DNA of 64,000 bases from an uncultured Neomegalonema sp. (lineage in GTDB: Bacteria; Pseudomonadota; Alphaproteobacteria; Rhodobacterales; Rhodobacteraceae), in contig CALKBI010000055.1 of assembly GCA_937990185.1 (NCBI GenBank), positions 1-64,000 of the forward strand, given 5' to 3'. The translations under genes and the position numbers were made by a program. Below are positions 50,938 through 59,740 of the stretch, one piece after another. The notes under the pieces are model-generated. The model had not been told where the DNA came from and did not search any database. It was given only the letters and a program-made list of their open reading frames with translations. Position 1 is the stretch's first letter. Each line of letters starts with the position of its first letter.

Positions 50938-51819
50938 ATGTCTGATTTTCTGACGTTCCATGAGAAATTCACGCCGGAAGAATTTGAGGCTCAGTATAAT
51001 CTACGCGAAGGACGACCCGATTACGAAGTTACAGTCATCCCCGACTGGATGACCCGCAGTGAAACGGCAAAAGCCGAAATGAACTGCACGCTCGACATTC
51101 GATACGGCGAAGGCGAAAAGCAAAAACTTGATGTTTATTCCTGCGGCAATCCGAATGCTTCGACCTTGCTCTATATTCATGGCGGGTATTGGCAGCGGGG
51201 CGACAAGTCAATTTACGGCTTCCTCGCAAAACCCTTTGTTGACGCTGGAGTGAATGTTGTCGTGGTCGGTTATGATCTCTGTCCGGCTGTCACGATCACG
51301 CAAATAACCGAAGAAATCCGCGAAGCTGTCACCTATGTTTGGTTCAATTCCGAACCGCTTGGCATCAACCGTGACAACATCACAGTCATGGGTCATTCGG
51401 CAGGTGGGCACTTAACCGAAATGATGATGGGAACCGACTGGCCTGCGCGCAACGCAAGTCTGCCCCATGATCTAGTGAAAGCGGGCATTCCGATTTCTCC
51501 TTTAAGCCTGCTGGAGCCGGTGCGTCTAACCCAAGGTTTAAACGCAGGCATTCGACTGGACGCAGAGGAAGCCGAAGCACAAAGCCCAATGCTCAACCAC
51601 CCTCCTCTGACGGATGCCCCGCAGATGGTCGTTGTCGGCGGAGCGGAGACCGATGAGTTTCACAGACAAGCGCAAATGTATGTCGATGCTTTCGCGACTA
51701 AAACCCGGAAAGTCGATTTATACATCGTACCTGAAGTGGATCACTTCGATGAACTCAATGTGCTTTCTGATCCCTCAAGCGAGTTTTTCAAACGGGTTAT
51801 GGCAATCATCACAAGCTAA
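50938..51819 (+). CDS. Alpha/beta hydrolase, kynurenine formamidase-like
   Basis: A 293-residue cytoplasmic hydrolase. The oxyanion motif is LLYIHGGYWQRGDKSIYGFL, as in kynurenine formamidases and HSL-type esterases. The nucleophile Ser is in VMGHSAGGHLTEMMM, and an acid and His are in VVGGAETDEFHRQ and VPEVDHFDELN. No tryptophan catabolism gene is present, so an esterase or amidase step in the local pathway is as likely. It is last in the five-gene run and convergent with a sterol-desaturase-family gene. Confidence 0.85.
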   Translation: MSDFLTFHEKFTPEEFEAQYNLREGRPDYEVTVIPDWMTRSETAKAEMNCTLDIRYGEGEKQKLDVYSCGNPNASTLLYIHGGYWQRGDKSIYGFLAKPFVDAGVNVVVVGYDLCPAVTITQITEEIREAVTYVWFNSEPLGINRDNITVMGHSAGGHLTEMMMGTDWPARNASLPHDLVKAGIPISPLSLLEPVRLTQGLNAGIRLDAEEAEAQSPMLNHPPLTDAPQMVVVGGAETDEFHRQAQMYVDAFATKTRKVDLYIVPEVDHFDELNVLSDPSSEFFKRVMAIITS

Positions 51820-51843
51820 AGCCTGCTGCGAATAATCACTCAA

Positions 51844-52842
51844 TCACGACCCTGCATACATTCTCTTTTTGCGCTCGCGGGTTTCCCGTGTCCCTTCATC
51901 ACTGCCGTCGTGGAACGTACCGAACCAACGATCCCACGGCATCTCTTGATTGCCGTAGTTGCACTCATAATACCTATGATGAAGCTGGTGATAAAAAGTA
52001 CCAAGCGCCAAGCGTCGCTTATCTTTGATCAGTAAGTCTTCATATCCCGTATGCGTCATCGCGGCCCCCGGCCCAAGATAAATCACATGAAAGAAGACAT
52101 GAATTGGGTGGCTTGCGACAACACAATGTATCAATAGCGATGAGATATAAAGGAAATGCTCGACCGGATGCATCGACATCCCTGACCATGGGCCGACATT
52201 CACATTCCGGTGGTGCAATGAATGTACGTGCTTGTAGAGAAAAGGTACATGCAACAAACGGTGCACCCAATAAAAGTGAAAAGCGGACCAGACCGGCAAC
52301 AAGACCAATCCACCAACAAACAAGATAGGATTTGAGGCAAGTGTGATGGTCGGCGCATACCCGTTCGCCATCATCCACATCACGGCAACCTGAAACAGGG
52401 TCAGTTGCATAACACCGCTACTGAGTGACCAGAACATATTATCGCGGACTTGATCCGAAAAATTCCAAAGTCGGTTTCCTTTGGCCGGGTCACGATGATC
52501 AAACTTCAGCGCTTTGCCCTGCCCACGACGCATATAGAAATACCAGTGCAACCCTCCGGCAACCGCGATCATCAAACCGAGGTTGACCAGCCAAACTTGA
52601 AAGATCCATCCGAATGCAAAAACCTTGGCGTCTTCAAGCGACGGATAAAGCAGCCACCAACACAAGGTCGCCAACAGAACCATCATAACCCGCTCACTCA
52701 ACATCAACCAATTCCGAAGGAACCACCTCCCCAGAAATTTGGCATCCATCGGCGCACGAAACACTGATGAATCTGCAAGCGGTAAGTCAGGATGGTAATT
52801 CCAATCGCGGCTCATCGGTTCGGGCTTGATCTCGTCAGACAT
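51844..52842 (-). CDS. Sterol desaturase / fatty acid hydroxylase-family membrane protein
   Basis: A 332-residue integral membrane di-iron protein with four or more transmembrane segments. The eight-histidine boxes are seen in order: WVHRLLHVPFLYKHVHSLHH, HPVEHFLY and FYHQLHHRYYECNYGN. Such enzymes hydroxylate or desaturate lipid chains or sterol-like rings. It is divergent from the M24-family gene with about 139 bases between. Local catabolic genes are transcribed toward it, so it may be independent. Confidence 0.88.
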   Translation of the reverse strand: MSDEIKPEPMSRDWNYHPDLPLADSSVFRAPMDAKFLGRWFLRNWLMLSERVMMVLLATLCWWLLYPSLEDAKVFAFGWIFQVWLVNLGLMIAVAGGLHWYFYMRRGQGKALKFDHRDPAKGNRLWNFSDQVRDNMFWSLSSGVMQLTLFQVAVMWMMANGYAPTITLASNPILFVGGLVLLPVWSAFHFYWVHRLLHVPFLYKHVHSLHHRNVNVGPWSGMSMHPVEHFLYISSLLIHCVVASHPIHVFFHVIYLGPGAAMTHTGYEDLLIKDKRRLALGTFYHQLHHRYYECNYGNQEMPWDRWFGTFHDGSDEGTRETRERKKRMYAGS

Positions 52843-52981
52843 AGCTTATTCTCACTCTTTGCAATCAAAGCGTCACACTCATTCGTTCAACCGTCTTGCC
52901 CCTGAACGACACATTCATAGTCGCATTCAGACGTGTTCGCGCATCATTTTGATGCTCCGTTTCCCCGTGAGGAGGTGCAGG

Positions 52982-54124
52982 ATGATGACAAACCTTGACG
53001 GATTACGGGCGCGGCTAACCGAAGAAAACATAGATGTCGCACTGATTACCGATGACGATAACGTCTATTGGCTGACGGGGTATTACGACTATCTGCACAT
53101 GGAATTTGGACGCCCGACAATCCTCGCCGTGCCTCGGGATGGCGACAGCCTTCTCATTACGCCCACCATTGATCTCGTCATGGCAGAAGATACGGCAAAG
53201 GTAGACCGCATCGCGGCATGGAACGATGGCGCGGGCGATGAATGGCGCGCTGAACTGCCCTCAGCGCTGGGCGGTACGGGGCGGATAGGCATTGAACCCG
53301 ATGCCATGCCGCCTCTTGTTCGGCGCTATATTGATGGTTTGATCCATGAGAGCCGGATAGCGGATGTATCGTCTATCCTCACCGATATGCGCATGATTAA
53401 ATCACCACAAGAACTCCAACTCGCACGCCACGCCGGAGAAGTCGCCACAGCGATGATGGCCGCAGGACGAGAAACCATCGCGGACGGCGTACCTGAATAT
53501 GAAGTCGCCCTTGCAACATCGGCGGCGGGCACACGCAAAGCCGCTGAGTTACTCGCCGCTCATTACGAAGATGCCGCCATGTCCCCGAATACGCATTTCT
53601 TGCAGATCATGGCATCGGGGGAAGAGATCACCCGCACCCACCACCGCGCCAGCACGCGAGTTATGCGTCGGGGTGAACCGGTCTTTCTATGTTTCTGCGG
53701 CATGACAAATTTTCACCGCTTTAAACTCGGTTTTGACCGCACATTTTGGATCGATGAGATCGCCGATCCAAAACAAATAGCTGTCTATGAAGTCGCGCTC
53801 GCAAGCCAACAAGCCGCGCTCAAAGCTCTCCGCCCCGGAGTCTCCGCCGAGAGCGTTCACACCGCCTACGCCGAAGTCATTCAAACCGCAGGGTATGAGT
53901 ACCCATTCAGATGTGGACGGGCGACAGGCTTCAGCTTTTTGGAAAAGCCCCAACTTGTGACGGGCGATAAAACAATTCTACAGCCCGGTATGGTTCTCGC
54001 CGTCGATGGTTCCGTAGCGGTCCCCGATTTTCGTGCGCAGATTGGCGACAGCTTTATTCTAACCGAAGACGGCTATGAGCAAATAACCCATCATCCGAAG
54101 GCACTGGATGACATCATAATCTGA
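52982..54124 (+). CDS. M24-family protein lacking metal ligands (creatinase-like fold)
   Basis: Start at ATG 52982 or 52985, 6-9 bases after GGAGG; 380 residues. The creatinase-type N-terminal domain (ITDDDNVYWLTGYYDYLHME) and the pita-bread C-terminal domain (MRMIKSPQELQLARHAGEVA) are clear. Compared with Xaa-Pro peptidases the five metal positions look substituted: CFCG near 238, GFDRTFWI near 250, GRATG at 312 instead of GHG, AVDGS at 340 and QIGDS at 353. Histidines at 220-221 (RTHHRAST) may be catalytic as in creatinase. A metal-free amidinohydrolase- or ester-type enzyme is likely; the substrate is unknown. Confidence 0.8.
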   Translation: MMTNLDGLRARLTEENIDVALITDDDNVYWLTGYYDYLHMEFGRPTILAVPRDGDSLLITPTIDLVMAEDTAKVDRIAAWNDGAGDEWRAELPSALGGTGRIGIEPDAMPPLVRRYIDGLIHESRIADVSSILTDMRMIKSPQELQLARHAGEVATAMMAAGRETIADGVPEYEVALATSAAGTRKAAELLAAHYEDAAMSPNTHFLQIMASGEEITRTHHRASTRVMRRGEPVFLCFCGMTNFHRFKLGFDRTFWIDEIADPKQIAVYEVALASQQAALKALRPGVSAESVHTAYAEVIQTAGYEYPFRCGRATGFSFLEKPQLVTGDKTILQPGMVLAVDGSVAVPDFRAQIGDSFILTEDGYEQITHHPKALDDIII

Positions 54125-54128
54125 CACC

Positions 54129-54147
54129 CGCCCCGTTAAAACGGGCG
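54129..54147. terminator. Small hairpin between M24 and PhyH genes
   Basis: CGCCC and GGGCG, with inner GTT/AAC and one bulged C, form a stem around AA, between two convergent genes. T-runs on either side are short, so it is a weak bidirectional terminator. Confidence 0.45.
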
Positions 54148-54154
54148 TTTCCAG

Positions 54155-54952
54155 TTAAAGCAAAACAGGAAACTCATCCGCCACAAGCCGATCACCGTCG
54201 TTCAAAGTCACTTGCGTAAACGGAGGCGACGTCACGATACCATCGCGGCGACGAAACTTTGCGCCATCCCCAAGCAATCTCAGCGAAAACGCACGGCGCT
54301 GCCGGGTTTTGCTGGTATTAGCCGGTGCGCCATGGATCGTTCGATAATCAAAGGCAACCGCATCGCCGGGGTTCAAAGCCCAACCTACAATATCGTAAGT
54401 CTCACGATTGTTGTTGATGTCGGGAATTTCTTCCAACCCGTCATTTGCATTCAGTGGTTCACTGTTAAAGCGTTGCGGACGATAAAACTTATCCCATTTG
54501 TGCGAGCCGGAAACGAATTCCAGAGTCGTCTCGCGTGGCACTTCATCCAGCGGAATCCAAATACTGAGAGTTTGTGCACAATCCACACAGTAATAAGGAG
54601 CATCATGATGCCACGGCGTCGGCACACCTGCTGCGGCTTCTTTAACCAACACATGCTCGTGGAAAAGTTGGACCGATGTGCTGTCCATCAACTCCGCACC
54701 GATTGCCGCAGCATTCGAGTTGAAAATGAAGGATTTATAATCGGGAAACCGCGCCCAGTTGCAATAATCAACGAAGAAGCGCCCTCCGCCGTTTTCACCT
54801 TTATAAATACGGGCATTAGGGGCGGGGTCTTGCATATTGGCGTCGATCCCCTCGCGCAATGTCTCAACCCAATCGTCAAAGACACCGCGCAGCACGACAA
54901 CGCCGTTCTCGCGGAATTCCTCTACGATTTCATCACTGAGATGGCGTGCCAT
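54155..54952 (-). CDS. Phytanoyl-CoA dioxygenase (PhyH)-family oxygenase
   Basis: A 265-residue non-heme iron, 2-oxoglutarate-dependent oxygenase. Iron ligands are the His-x-Asp of TPWHHDAPYYC near residue 118 and the distal His of DYRTIHGAPANTS; the 2-oxoglutarate arginine is in RQRRAFSLRLLGD. VSGSHKWDKFYRPQRF is another family stretch. It lies 94 bases after the cupin gene, downstream of the M20 gene and the thiamine operon. It lacks the ectoine hydroxylase signature. The substrate is unknown. Confidence 0.88.
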   Translation of the reverse strand: MARHLSDEIVEEFRENGVVVLRGVFDDWVETLREGIDANMQDPAPNARIYKGENGGGRFFVDYCNWARFPDYKSFIFNSNAAAIGAELMDSTSVQLFHEHVLVKEAAAGVPTPWHHDAPYYCVDCAQTLSIWIPLDEVPRETTLEFVSGSHKWDKFYRPQRFNSEPLNANDGLEEIPDINNNRETYDIVGWALNPGDAVAFDYRTIHGAPANTSKTRQRRAFSLRLLGDGAKFRRRDGIVTSPPFTQVTLNDGDRLVADEFPVLL

Positions 54953-55046
54953 AATATCCTCCAGTCAACGAGAGTCTTTCGAACAGATTACGCCGGTGGA
55001 TGAATAAAGCAACGCAATGATTGAATGAATAAAACCCAGAAATTCC

Positions 55047-55418
55047 TCAATACCCGCCAGTTTTATGGGCATAAAATACCTTTGTGACATCCTCAATCAC
55101 ATCCCACGTGACGCGCTTTCCATCCCGACTAAAAAAACTGTCACCGGATTTCAACTCGGTAACGATTCCAGTTTCATGGTCAATTAAACGGCAATGGCCG
55201 GACAAGATAGTCATCAACTCATCGCCTTGCTCAGTGCATTCAACTGCACCGGCAGTACACCGCCATATTCCATACCGTGTTGCGTGCCCCGCGCCGCCAA
55301 GATCAATCCGCCCGGAAGCCCGAGGATCACCACGCGTTACCCGATAATCACTCGCCGGATTATCAAACGGCCAATCTTCCAGTGGGCCAACATCATCACC
55401 GGGTTGATATTTTTTCAC
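55047..55418 (-). CDS. Small cupin-domain protein
   Basis: A 123-residue single-domain cupin of the cysteine dioxygenase-like DUF861 kind. The beta-barrel core contains GIWRCTAGAVECTEQGDELM, ILSGHCRLIDHETG and LKSGDSFFSRDGKRVTWDV. Histidine metal ligands are sparse, so a binding role is as likely as catalysis. Its start overlaps the M20 stop by four bases (ATGA), so the two are coupled. Confidence 0.8.
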   Translation of the reverse strand: MKKYQPGDDVGPLEDWPFDNPASDYRVTRGDPRASGRIDLGGAGHATRYGIWRCTAGAVECTEQGDELMTILSGHCRLIDHETGIVTELKSGDSFFSRDGKRVTWDVIEDVTKVFYAHKTGGY

Positions 55419-56578
55419 ATCCCGTCCCCATCATTTTTAACCGGCAAACGATCACGAACCAGATCAGCCCAGAACTGAGCGCCAATAGATAACAGCGCAT
55501 CATTAAAATCATAATCCGCAGCATGAAGAGGCCGCGAATGCACACCCTCTTCGCCATTGCCAAGCAGCAAAAAACACCCCGGAACAGCGGCGCAAAAATG
55601 AGCAAAATCTTCTGAAAAGCTCATTGGTGCTCGGTCGCCGATGGTTTCCAAACCAGCATTCTCTCCAACACGAACCACAGCTTCCGTCGGGAGAGGCGCG
55701 TTAATCGTCTCGATGAACTCAGTTTCAAAAGTAACACTAACCTCAACATCATGCGTCGCGCCGACACCTTTCGCAATTTGGCGCATAAAGCGCTCAACAG
55801 CTTTACGGTCTTGAGGCAGACGCGCGCGAACATCGCCTTTCAAAATGGTTTCACCCGGCAGGACATTGCGTTGGCCGTCCGTTAAAAACTCAGTCACCGA
55901 CACAACAACTCCGGCGCTTGGGGCAAGCTTTCGCGACACTATGGTTTGCAAAGCCAAGACCAGTTCCGCACCAACGGTAATCGTTTCGGCTCCGACATGC
56001 GGCATTGAAGCATGTCCGCCGCGCCCTGTTATAGTGATTTCAAACAGACTTTCGCTCGCACAGATTTGGCCTTTACAGGTCGAGACTTGACCCAGAGGTG
56101 CACCGGGCAAGTTATGAATTGCATAGACTTCCTCGACCGGAAACTTCTCTAACACGCCCTCATTAATCATGGCCTGCGCGCCCAACCCATGTTCCTCATT
56201 GGGTTGAAAAATAAAAACAACAGTCCCATCAAATTCGCGGTCTCGCGCCAGTTTCTCTACCGCCCCAAGCAACATCACCGTATGACCATCGTGCCCACAT
56301 GCGTGCATGACACCCGGTGTCTTAGAGACATAATCGTGAGCGCTGATCTCGGTAATCGGCAAAGCATCCATATCTGCGCGCAGTCCTATGGCGCGGTTGC
56401 CTGTGCCTGCCCGCAAAATCCCAACGACACCTGCACCCTGATAAACCTCCAACCCGAGATTACTCATGAAAGCCGCGACTATCGCTTTGGTGCGTTCTTC
56501 CTGAAAACCCAGTTCGGGGTGCTCATGAAAATCTCGCCGCATTTGAATCAGGTGCTCATGATTGTCCTTAAGGCTCAT
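55415..56578 (-). CDS. M20-family amidohydrolase (aminoacylase/hippurate hydrolase-like)
   Basis: A 387-residue zinc (or manganese) amidohydrolase. Metal ligands and active-site residues are in LRADMDALPI, HACGHDGHTVMLLGA, QPNEEHGLGA with the catalytic Glu, and MSFSEDFAHF and HSRPLHAADYD. The dimerisation lid contains ITGRGGHASMPHVGA. It removes acyl groups from N-acyl amines. It begins only 60 bases after the thiX stop, on the same strand, so it may be co-transcribed with the HMP-salvage genes and deacylate a thiamine breakdown product; the well-known deformylase YlmB is also M20-like but from another branch. Confidence 0.88.
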   Translation of the reverse strand: MSLKDNHEHLIQMRRDFHEHPELGFQEERTKAIVAAFMSNLGLEVYQGAGVVGILRAGTGNRAIGLRADMDALPITEISAHDYVSKTPGVMHACGHDGHTVMLLGAVEKLARDREFDGTVVFIFQPNEEHGLGAQAMINEGVLEKFPVEEVYAIHNLPGAPLGQVSTCKGQICASESLFEITITGRGGHASMPHVGAETITVGAELVLALQTIVSRKLAPSAGVVVSVTEFLTDGQRNVLPGETILKGDVRARLPQDRKAVERFMRQIAKGVGATHDVEVSVTFETEFIETINAPLPTEAVVRVGENAGLETIGDRAPMSFSEDFAHFCAAVPGCFLLLGNGEEGVHSRPLHAADYDFNDALLSIGAQFWADLVRDRLPVKNDGDGM

Positions 56579-56638
56579 GATTTCCTCCGATTATTCTCAA
56601 GTATGTCACATGCGACAGCCACCAAGACTTGCCGCACT

Positions 56639-57415
56639 TCATACCATTCGCGGCGTCTCGTCTACTCTCGCGAGGTCCGATGACCACCGAGACAAAACGC
56701 GTCGGCAGAACAGATCTACGATGGCACGCAAAGCTACGGTAATCACTGCCAACACAACAAGTGCAGCAAACATCAGATCAATCTTAGCGCGTCCATTGGC
56801 TAGCAACATCAAATACCCCAACCCTTGCGACGCCCCAACCCATTCTCCGATGATTGCCCCGATAGGCGCGTAAACTGCGCCGAGCCGTAAGCCAGTTGCA
56901 AGCGAAGGGATTGCCGCCGGAATACGAACTCTCGTCATAATCCGCGTTTTGCTTGCGCCCAAAGACTGCGCCAGATCGAGATACCCCCGAGGCGTCGACG
57001 TCAACCCATCATAAAATGCCGACGCGATCGGAAAATATACGATCAAAACGGTCATCAAAATCTTTGGCGCTAATCCATACCCCATCCACAACGTCAAGAC
57101 AGGGGCCAGCGCAAAAACAGGGATCGCCTGAGAAAACACCAACACCGGTAACAGAAATGTCCGCGCGGCTTTCGAGGTCGCGAGATTCACTGCTGTTGCG
57201 ACGCCCAGCATTGTGCCTAACAACAGCCCTATCACGATCTCAGAAATCGTGACCAAAGCATGTTCACCTATCAGATCGAGATTATCGAACAAAGTCGATG
57301 CGACACGAAGAGGTCCGGGCAAGATGAAATGCGGCGCCCCCGCAATCCAAACGATAGCCTGCCATATCGCGATAATAACAGCCGTAACGATCATCGCGGC
57401 GCGCGTGCGGTTCAT
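56639..57415 (-). CDS. thiX: ABC transporter permease of the HMP/thiamine-precursor system (ThiX)
   Basis: Start taken at ATG 57415, overlapping the ATPase stop (ATGA), giving 258 residues; the track's ORF is longer. It is an inner-membrane permease of the ABC-2/NMT1-type (six transmembrane segments) with the EAA loop YLDLAQSLGASKTRIMTRVR. Other parts include PVLTLWMGYGLAPKILM and LGAVYAPIGAIIGEWVGASQ. With ThiY and ThiZ it would import the pyrimidine moiety of thiamine or its N-formyl breakdown product. Confidence 0.88.
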   Translation of the reverse strand: MNRTRAAMIVTAVIIAIWQAIVWIAGAPHFILPGPLRVASTLFDNLDLIGEHALVTISEIVIGLLLGTMLGVATAVNLATSKAARTFLLPVLVFSQAIPVFALAPVLTLWMGYGLAPKILMTVLIVYFPIASAFYDGLTSTPRGYLDLAQSLGASKTRIMTRVRIPAAIPSLATGLRLGAVYAPIGAIIGEWVGASQGLGYLMLLANGRAKIDLMFAALVVLAVITVALRAIVDLFCRRVLSRWSSDLARVDETPRMV

Positions 57416-58137
57416 GGCGTGCCTCGCAATATCGTTAACAATCGCGCCTGACATTGCAAAGCGCTTGGGTCTTCAAATGACCGGATCGGTGGAGTGTCGG
57501 GTGTATCTACAGCGGTAAGGCCATTTTCAGTCAAGACAAACAAAGCATCCGCAATCCGTGCGGCTTCGACGGGATCATGGGTTACCAATAAAATCGTTCG
57601 ACCCTTGAACAGATCAAAGGCCAGCTCTTGCATCTCTGCACGGTTTCTAGCATCCAACGCAGAGAATGGCTCATCGAGAAAAATGATGGGACGGTCTTCC
57701 ATCATCGTACGTGCAAGCGCGACACGTTGGCGCTCCCCACCCGAGAGAGTTTCCGGTTTTTGAGTAATCTGATCGCCCAAGCCGACTTGAGCAATCAACT
57801 GCTGAGCGCGCTCTATTTCCGGCTTATCTCCGCGCAGCCGCGCCCCCACGCACACATTGTCTAAAACAGTGAGCCACGGGAATAACAGATCATCCTGAGC
57901 CATGAACGCAACCCGTTCAGGCAACAGCAATCCATCACTCGCCTCGATTGTGCCTGTAAACGATCCACCGATTTCTAACCCGGCAAGCGCACGTAGAATG
58001 GTCGACTTCCCTGCGCCGGACGACCCAAGCAAACAGGTCCAAGCTCCGGCAGCAATTTCAAGATTGATTGATGGAAATAATTTACGCCCACCAATATCGC
58101 ATTCTCCGCGAAGCGTTATGGCGGGCGCGTTTGTCAC
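57412..58137 (-). CDS. thiZ: ABC transporter ATP-binding protein (ThiZ)
   Basis: Start placed at GTG 58137 (VTNAPAITLRGECDI), two bases after a GGGGA and overlapping the tenA stop; 241 residues. Walker A is LLGSSGAGKSTILRAL, the Q-loop lies in FMAQDDLLFPWLT, the ABC signature is TLSGGERQRVALARTMM, Walker B is IIFLDEPFSALDARNRAEMQ and the H-loop is LVTHDPVEAARIAD. It powers the ThiXYZ importer. Both neighbours overlap it. Confidence 0.9.
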   Translation of the reverse strand: MTNAPAITLRGECDIGGRKLFPSINLEIAAGAWTCLLGSSGAGKSTILRALAGLEIGGSFTGTIEASDGLLLPERVAFMAQDDLLFPWLTVLDNVCVGARLRGDKPEIERAQQLIAQVGLGDQITQKPETLSGGERQRVALARTMMEDRPIIFLDEPFSALDARNRAEMQELAFDLFKGRTILLVTHDPVEAARIADALFVLTENGLTAVDTPDTPPIRSFEDPSALQCQARLLTILRGTP

Positions 58138-58808
58138 TATCCCCGCAGCCCCATGCCCCAAAAATCCACCTCAAGGCGCGTGGCGACTTCAAAGCGGTCC
58201 GCGAGCGTCTTCGCACGAGGACTGTTCTCCAATGCACCGAGGCGGCTTGCCACTGCATTATCAATCAGCGCACCGACATCACGGCACATTTGTTGATATT
58301 CGTCAGAGGCATAAGTATCGATCCACTCGCGATATTCTTCTGAGGTCGCCTCTATCGCAAGTCTCGCACCGATCTCACCGTAGCCCATCACACAAGGCGC
58401 AAGAGCCGCCATCAGATCAAGAAAATCACCGGAATACCCTGCCTCTAATACATAGCGTGTATAGGCAAGATTCTCCTGTTCTTCTTTCGTCGAAAATAAC
58501 GTGCTTTCGTCAATTCCTACGGCGGCACAAGTTTTAATGTGAAGCGGCATCTCATGGTTGACCAGCGCGTCCACTGTAGACGCCGCAATACGCATTTCAT
58601 CGGGCGTTCCTGCTTTCACCGCCGCCAACGCCCAAGCGCGAGAGAAATGAAACAGAAAGACGTAATCTTGCTTTAGATAATGAAGGAAAGAGTGTCGGGG
58701 TAACGATCCGTCCCGCAATCCTTCAACAAAGGCGTGGCGGGTATAATCCGACCAAGCCTCGCTTGCCTCGCCGCGCCACGACTCAAATGTTTTACCGTAA
58801 TCGCTCAT
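58137..58808 (-). CDS. tenA: TenA-family aminopyrimidine aminohydrolase (thiaminase II)
   Basis: Hydrolyses 4-amino-5-aminomethyl-2-methylpyrimidine to HMP in salvage of degraded thiamine. The 223-residue all-helical protein has YLKQDYVFLFHFSRAWALA near residue 45, catalytic cysteine in LAALAPCVMGYGEIG (written with the preceding MAALAP) near residue 135, and EWIDTYASDEYQQMCR. A TenA of the Cys type is thus expected. Its start overlaps the thiY stop and its end overlaps the thiZ start. Confidence 0.93.
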   Translation of the reverse strand: MSDYGKTFESWRGEASEAWSDYTRHAFVEGLRDGSLPRHSFLHYLKQDYVFLFHFSRAWALAAVKAGTPDEMRIAASTVDALVNHEMPLHIKTCAAVGIDESTLFSTKEEQENLAYTRYVLEAGYSGDFLDLMAALAPCVMGYGEIGARLAIEATSEEYREWIDTYASDEYQQMCRDVGALIDNAVASRLGALENSPRAKTLADRFEVATRLEVDFWGMGLRG

Positions 58809-59740
58809 TCCGCAGTCACATCCAAAGCAATATCGGAAACCGGATTGATCGACGGGATCAGCTCCGCGTCTTTGAGAAATTTCTCAAACCGCGCATAGCG
58901 ACCTGCATCCAATGCCGCTGGACGAAGTGCAAAGCGCGGCAACGTATCGGCCCAAGCGCGCGTATTAAGCTCGTCGCCAAGCTCTTTCGATGTGCTGGCA
59001 AAAATCTTACGGCTCTCTTCAGGGTGATTGACGATATATTGCACCGCAAGTTCTGTCGCCGCGAGAAACCGCTGGAGGACATCTTTATCAAGCGCATCCG
59101 ATTTCGCGACATAGATTAACTCATCGTAAGACGGCAATCCTTCTTCTTCGGGGTAGAAACAACGCCCCGGAACGCCTTCAATATCCATTTGGTTCAATTC
59201 GAAATTCCGAAACGCACCAATGACCGCATCGACTTGCCCCGCCATCACAGCAGGGGACAGCGACCAGTTCACATTGACCAACTCAACATCATCAACGCCG
59301 AAACCATGCGGGATAAACATCGCCGAAAGCACAGCTTCCTCGACACCGGCAACCGAGAAACCAACCTTTTTACCTTTAAGATCGGCAACCGATTTAATCG
59401 GACCATCAGCCTTGACCAGCAGGCAGTTCAACGGCGTGGAAACAAGCGTTCCCACCCGTTTCAACGGCAAACCTTCATGGATTTGCAAGTGGAGCTGCGG
59501 TTGATAAGAAATTGCGATATCCGCTTTTCCCGCTGCAACAAGTTTTGGAGGATCAGCGGGATCGGCAGGCGCAATGATTTCCACTTCAAGGTCTTGATCC
59601 GCGAAATACCCTTTCTCATCGGCAACGATGATAGGTCCGTGATCAGGATTTACGAACCAATCCAGGATCAGCGTAACTTTATCCGCCGCAACAGCATTGC
59701 TCGCTGTCAAAATAGCGGCACAGAAGGCAAGGTATTTCAT
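58805..59740 (-). CDS. thiY: ABC substrate-binding protein (ThiY, NMT1/THI5-like)
   Basis: Start at ATG 59740 (MKYLAFCAAILTASNAVAAD), after AGGAAG; 311 residues with an 18-20-residue signal peptide. The NMT1/THI5 fold shows in VTLILDWFVNPDHGPIIVAD, VAAGKADIAISYQPQLHLQI, VADLKGKKVGFSVAGVEE and FYPEEEGLPSYDELIYV. This is the periplasmic receptor that binds a pyrimidine-type thiamine precursor. It overlaps the thiF stop (ATGA). Confidence 0.9.
   Translation of the reverse strand: MKYLAFCAAILTASNAVAADKVTLILDWFVNPDHGPIIVADEKGYFADQDLEVEIIAPADPADPPKLVAAGKADIAISYQPQLHLQIHEGLPLKRVGTLVSTPLNCLLVKADGPIKSVADLKGKKVGFSVAGVEEAVLSAMFIPHGFGVDDVELVNVNWSLSPAVMAGQVDAVIGAFRNFELNQMDIEGVPGRCFYPEEEGLPSYDELIYVAKSDALDKDVLQRFLAATELAVQYIVNHPEESRKIFASTSKELGDELNTRAWADTLPRFALRPAALDAGRYARFEKFLKDAELIPSINPVSDIALDVTAE

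Noticed and set aside
52982-54124. DMSP lyase DddP or ectoine hydrolase (DoeA/EutD) for the M24 protein
   Set aside because: DddP needs its metal ligands, which are absent here. The N-terminal part and context do not match ectoine hydrolase, and no ectoine deacetylase or transporter lies nearby.
54155-54952. Ectoine hydroxylase EctD
   Set aside because: The PhyH fold fits, but the EctD signature and the ect genes are missing and the protein is shorter.
54212-55003. 263-residue plus-strand ORF opposite the PhyH gene
   Set aside because: Antisense shadow; the PhyH frame has the iron and 2-oxoglutarate residues.
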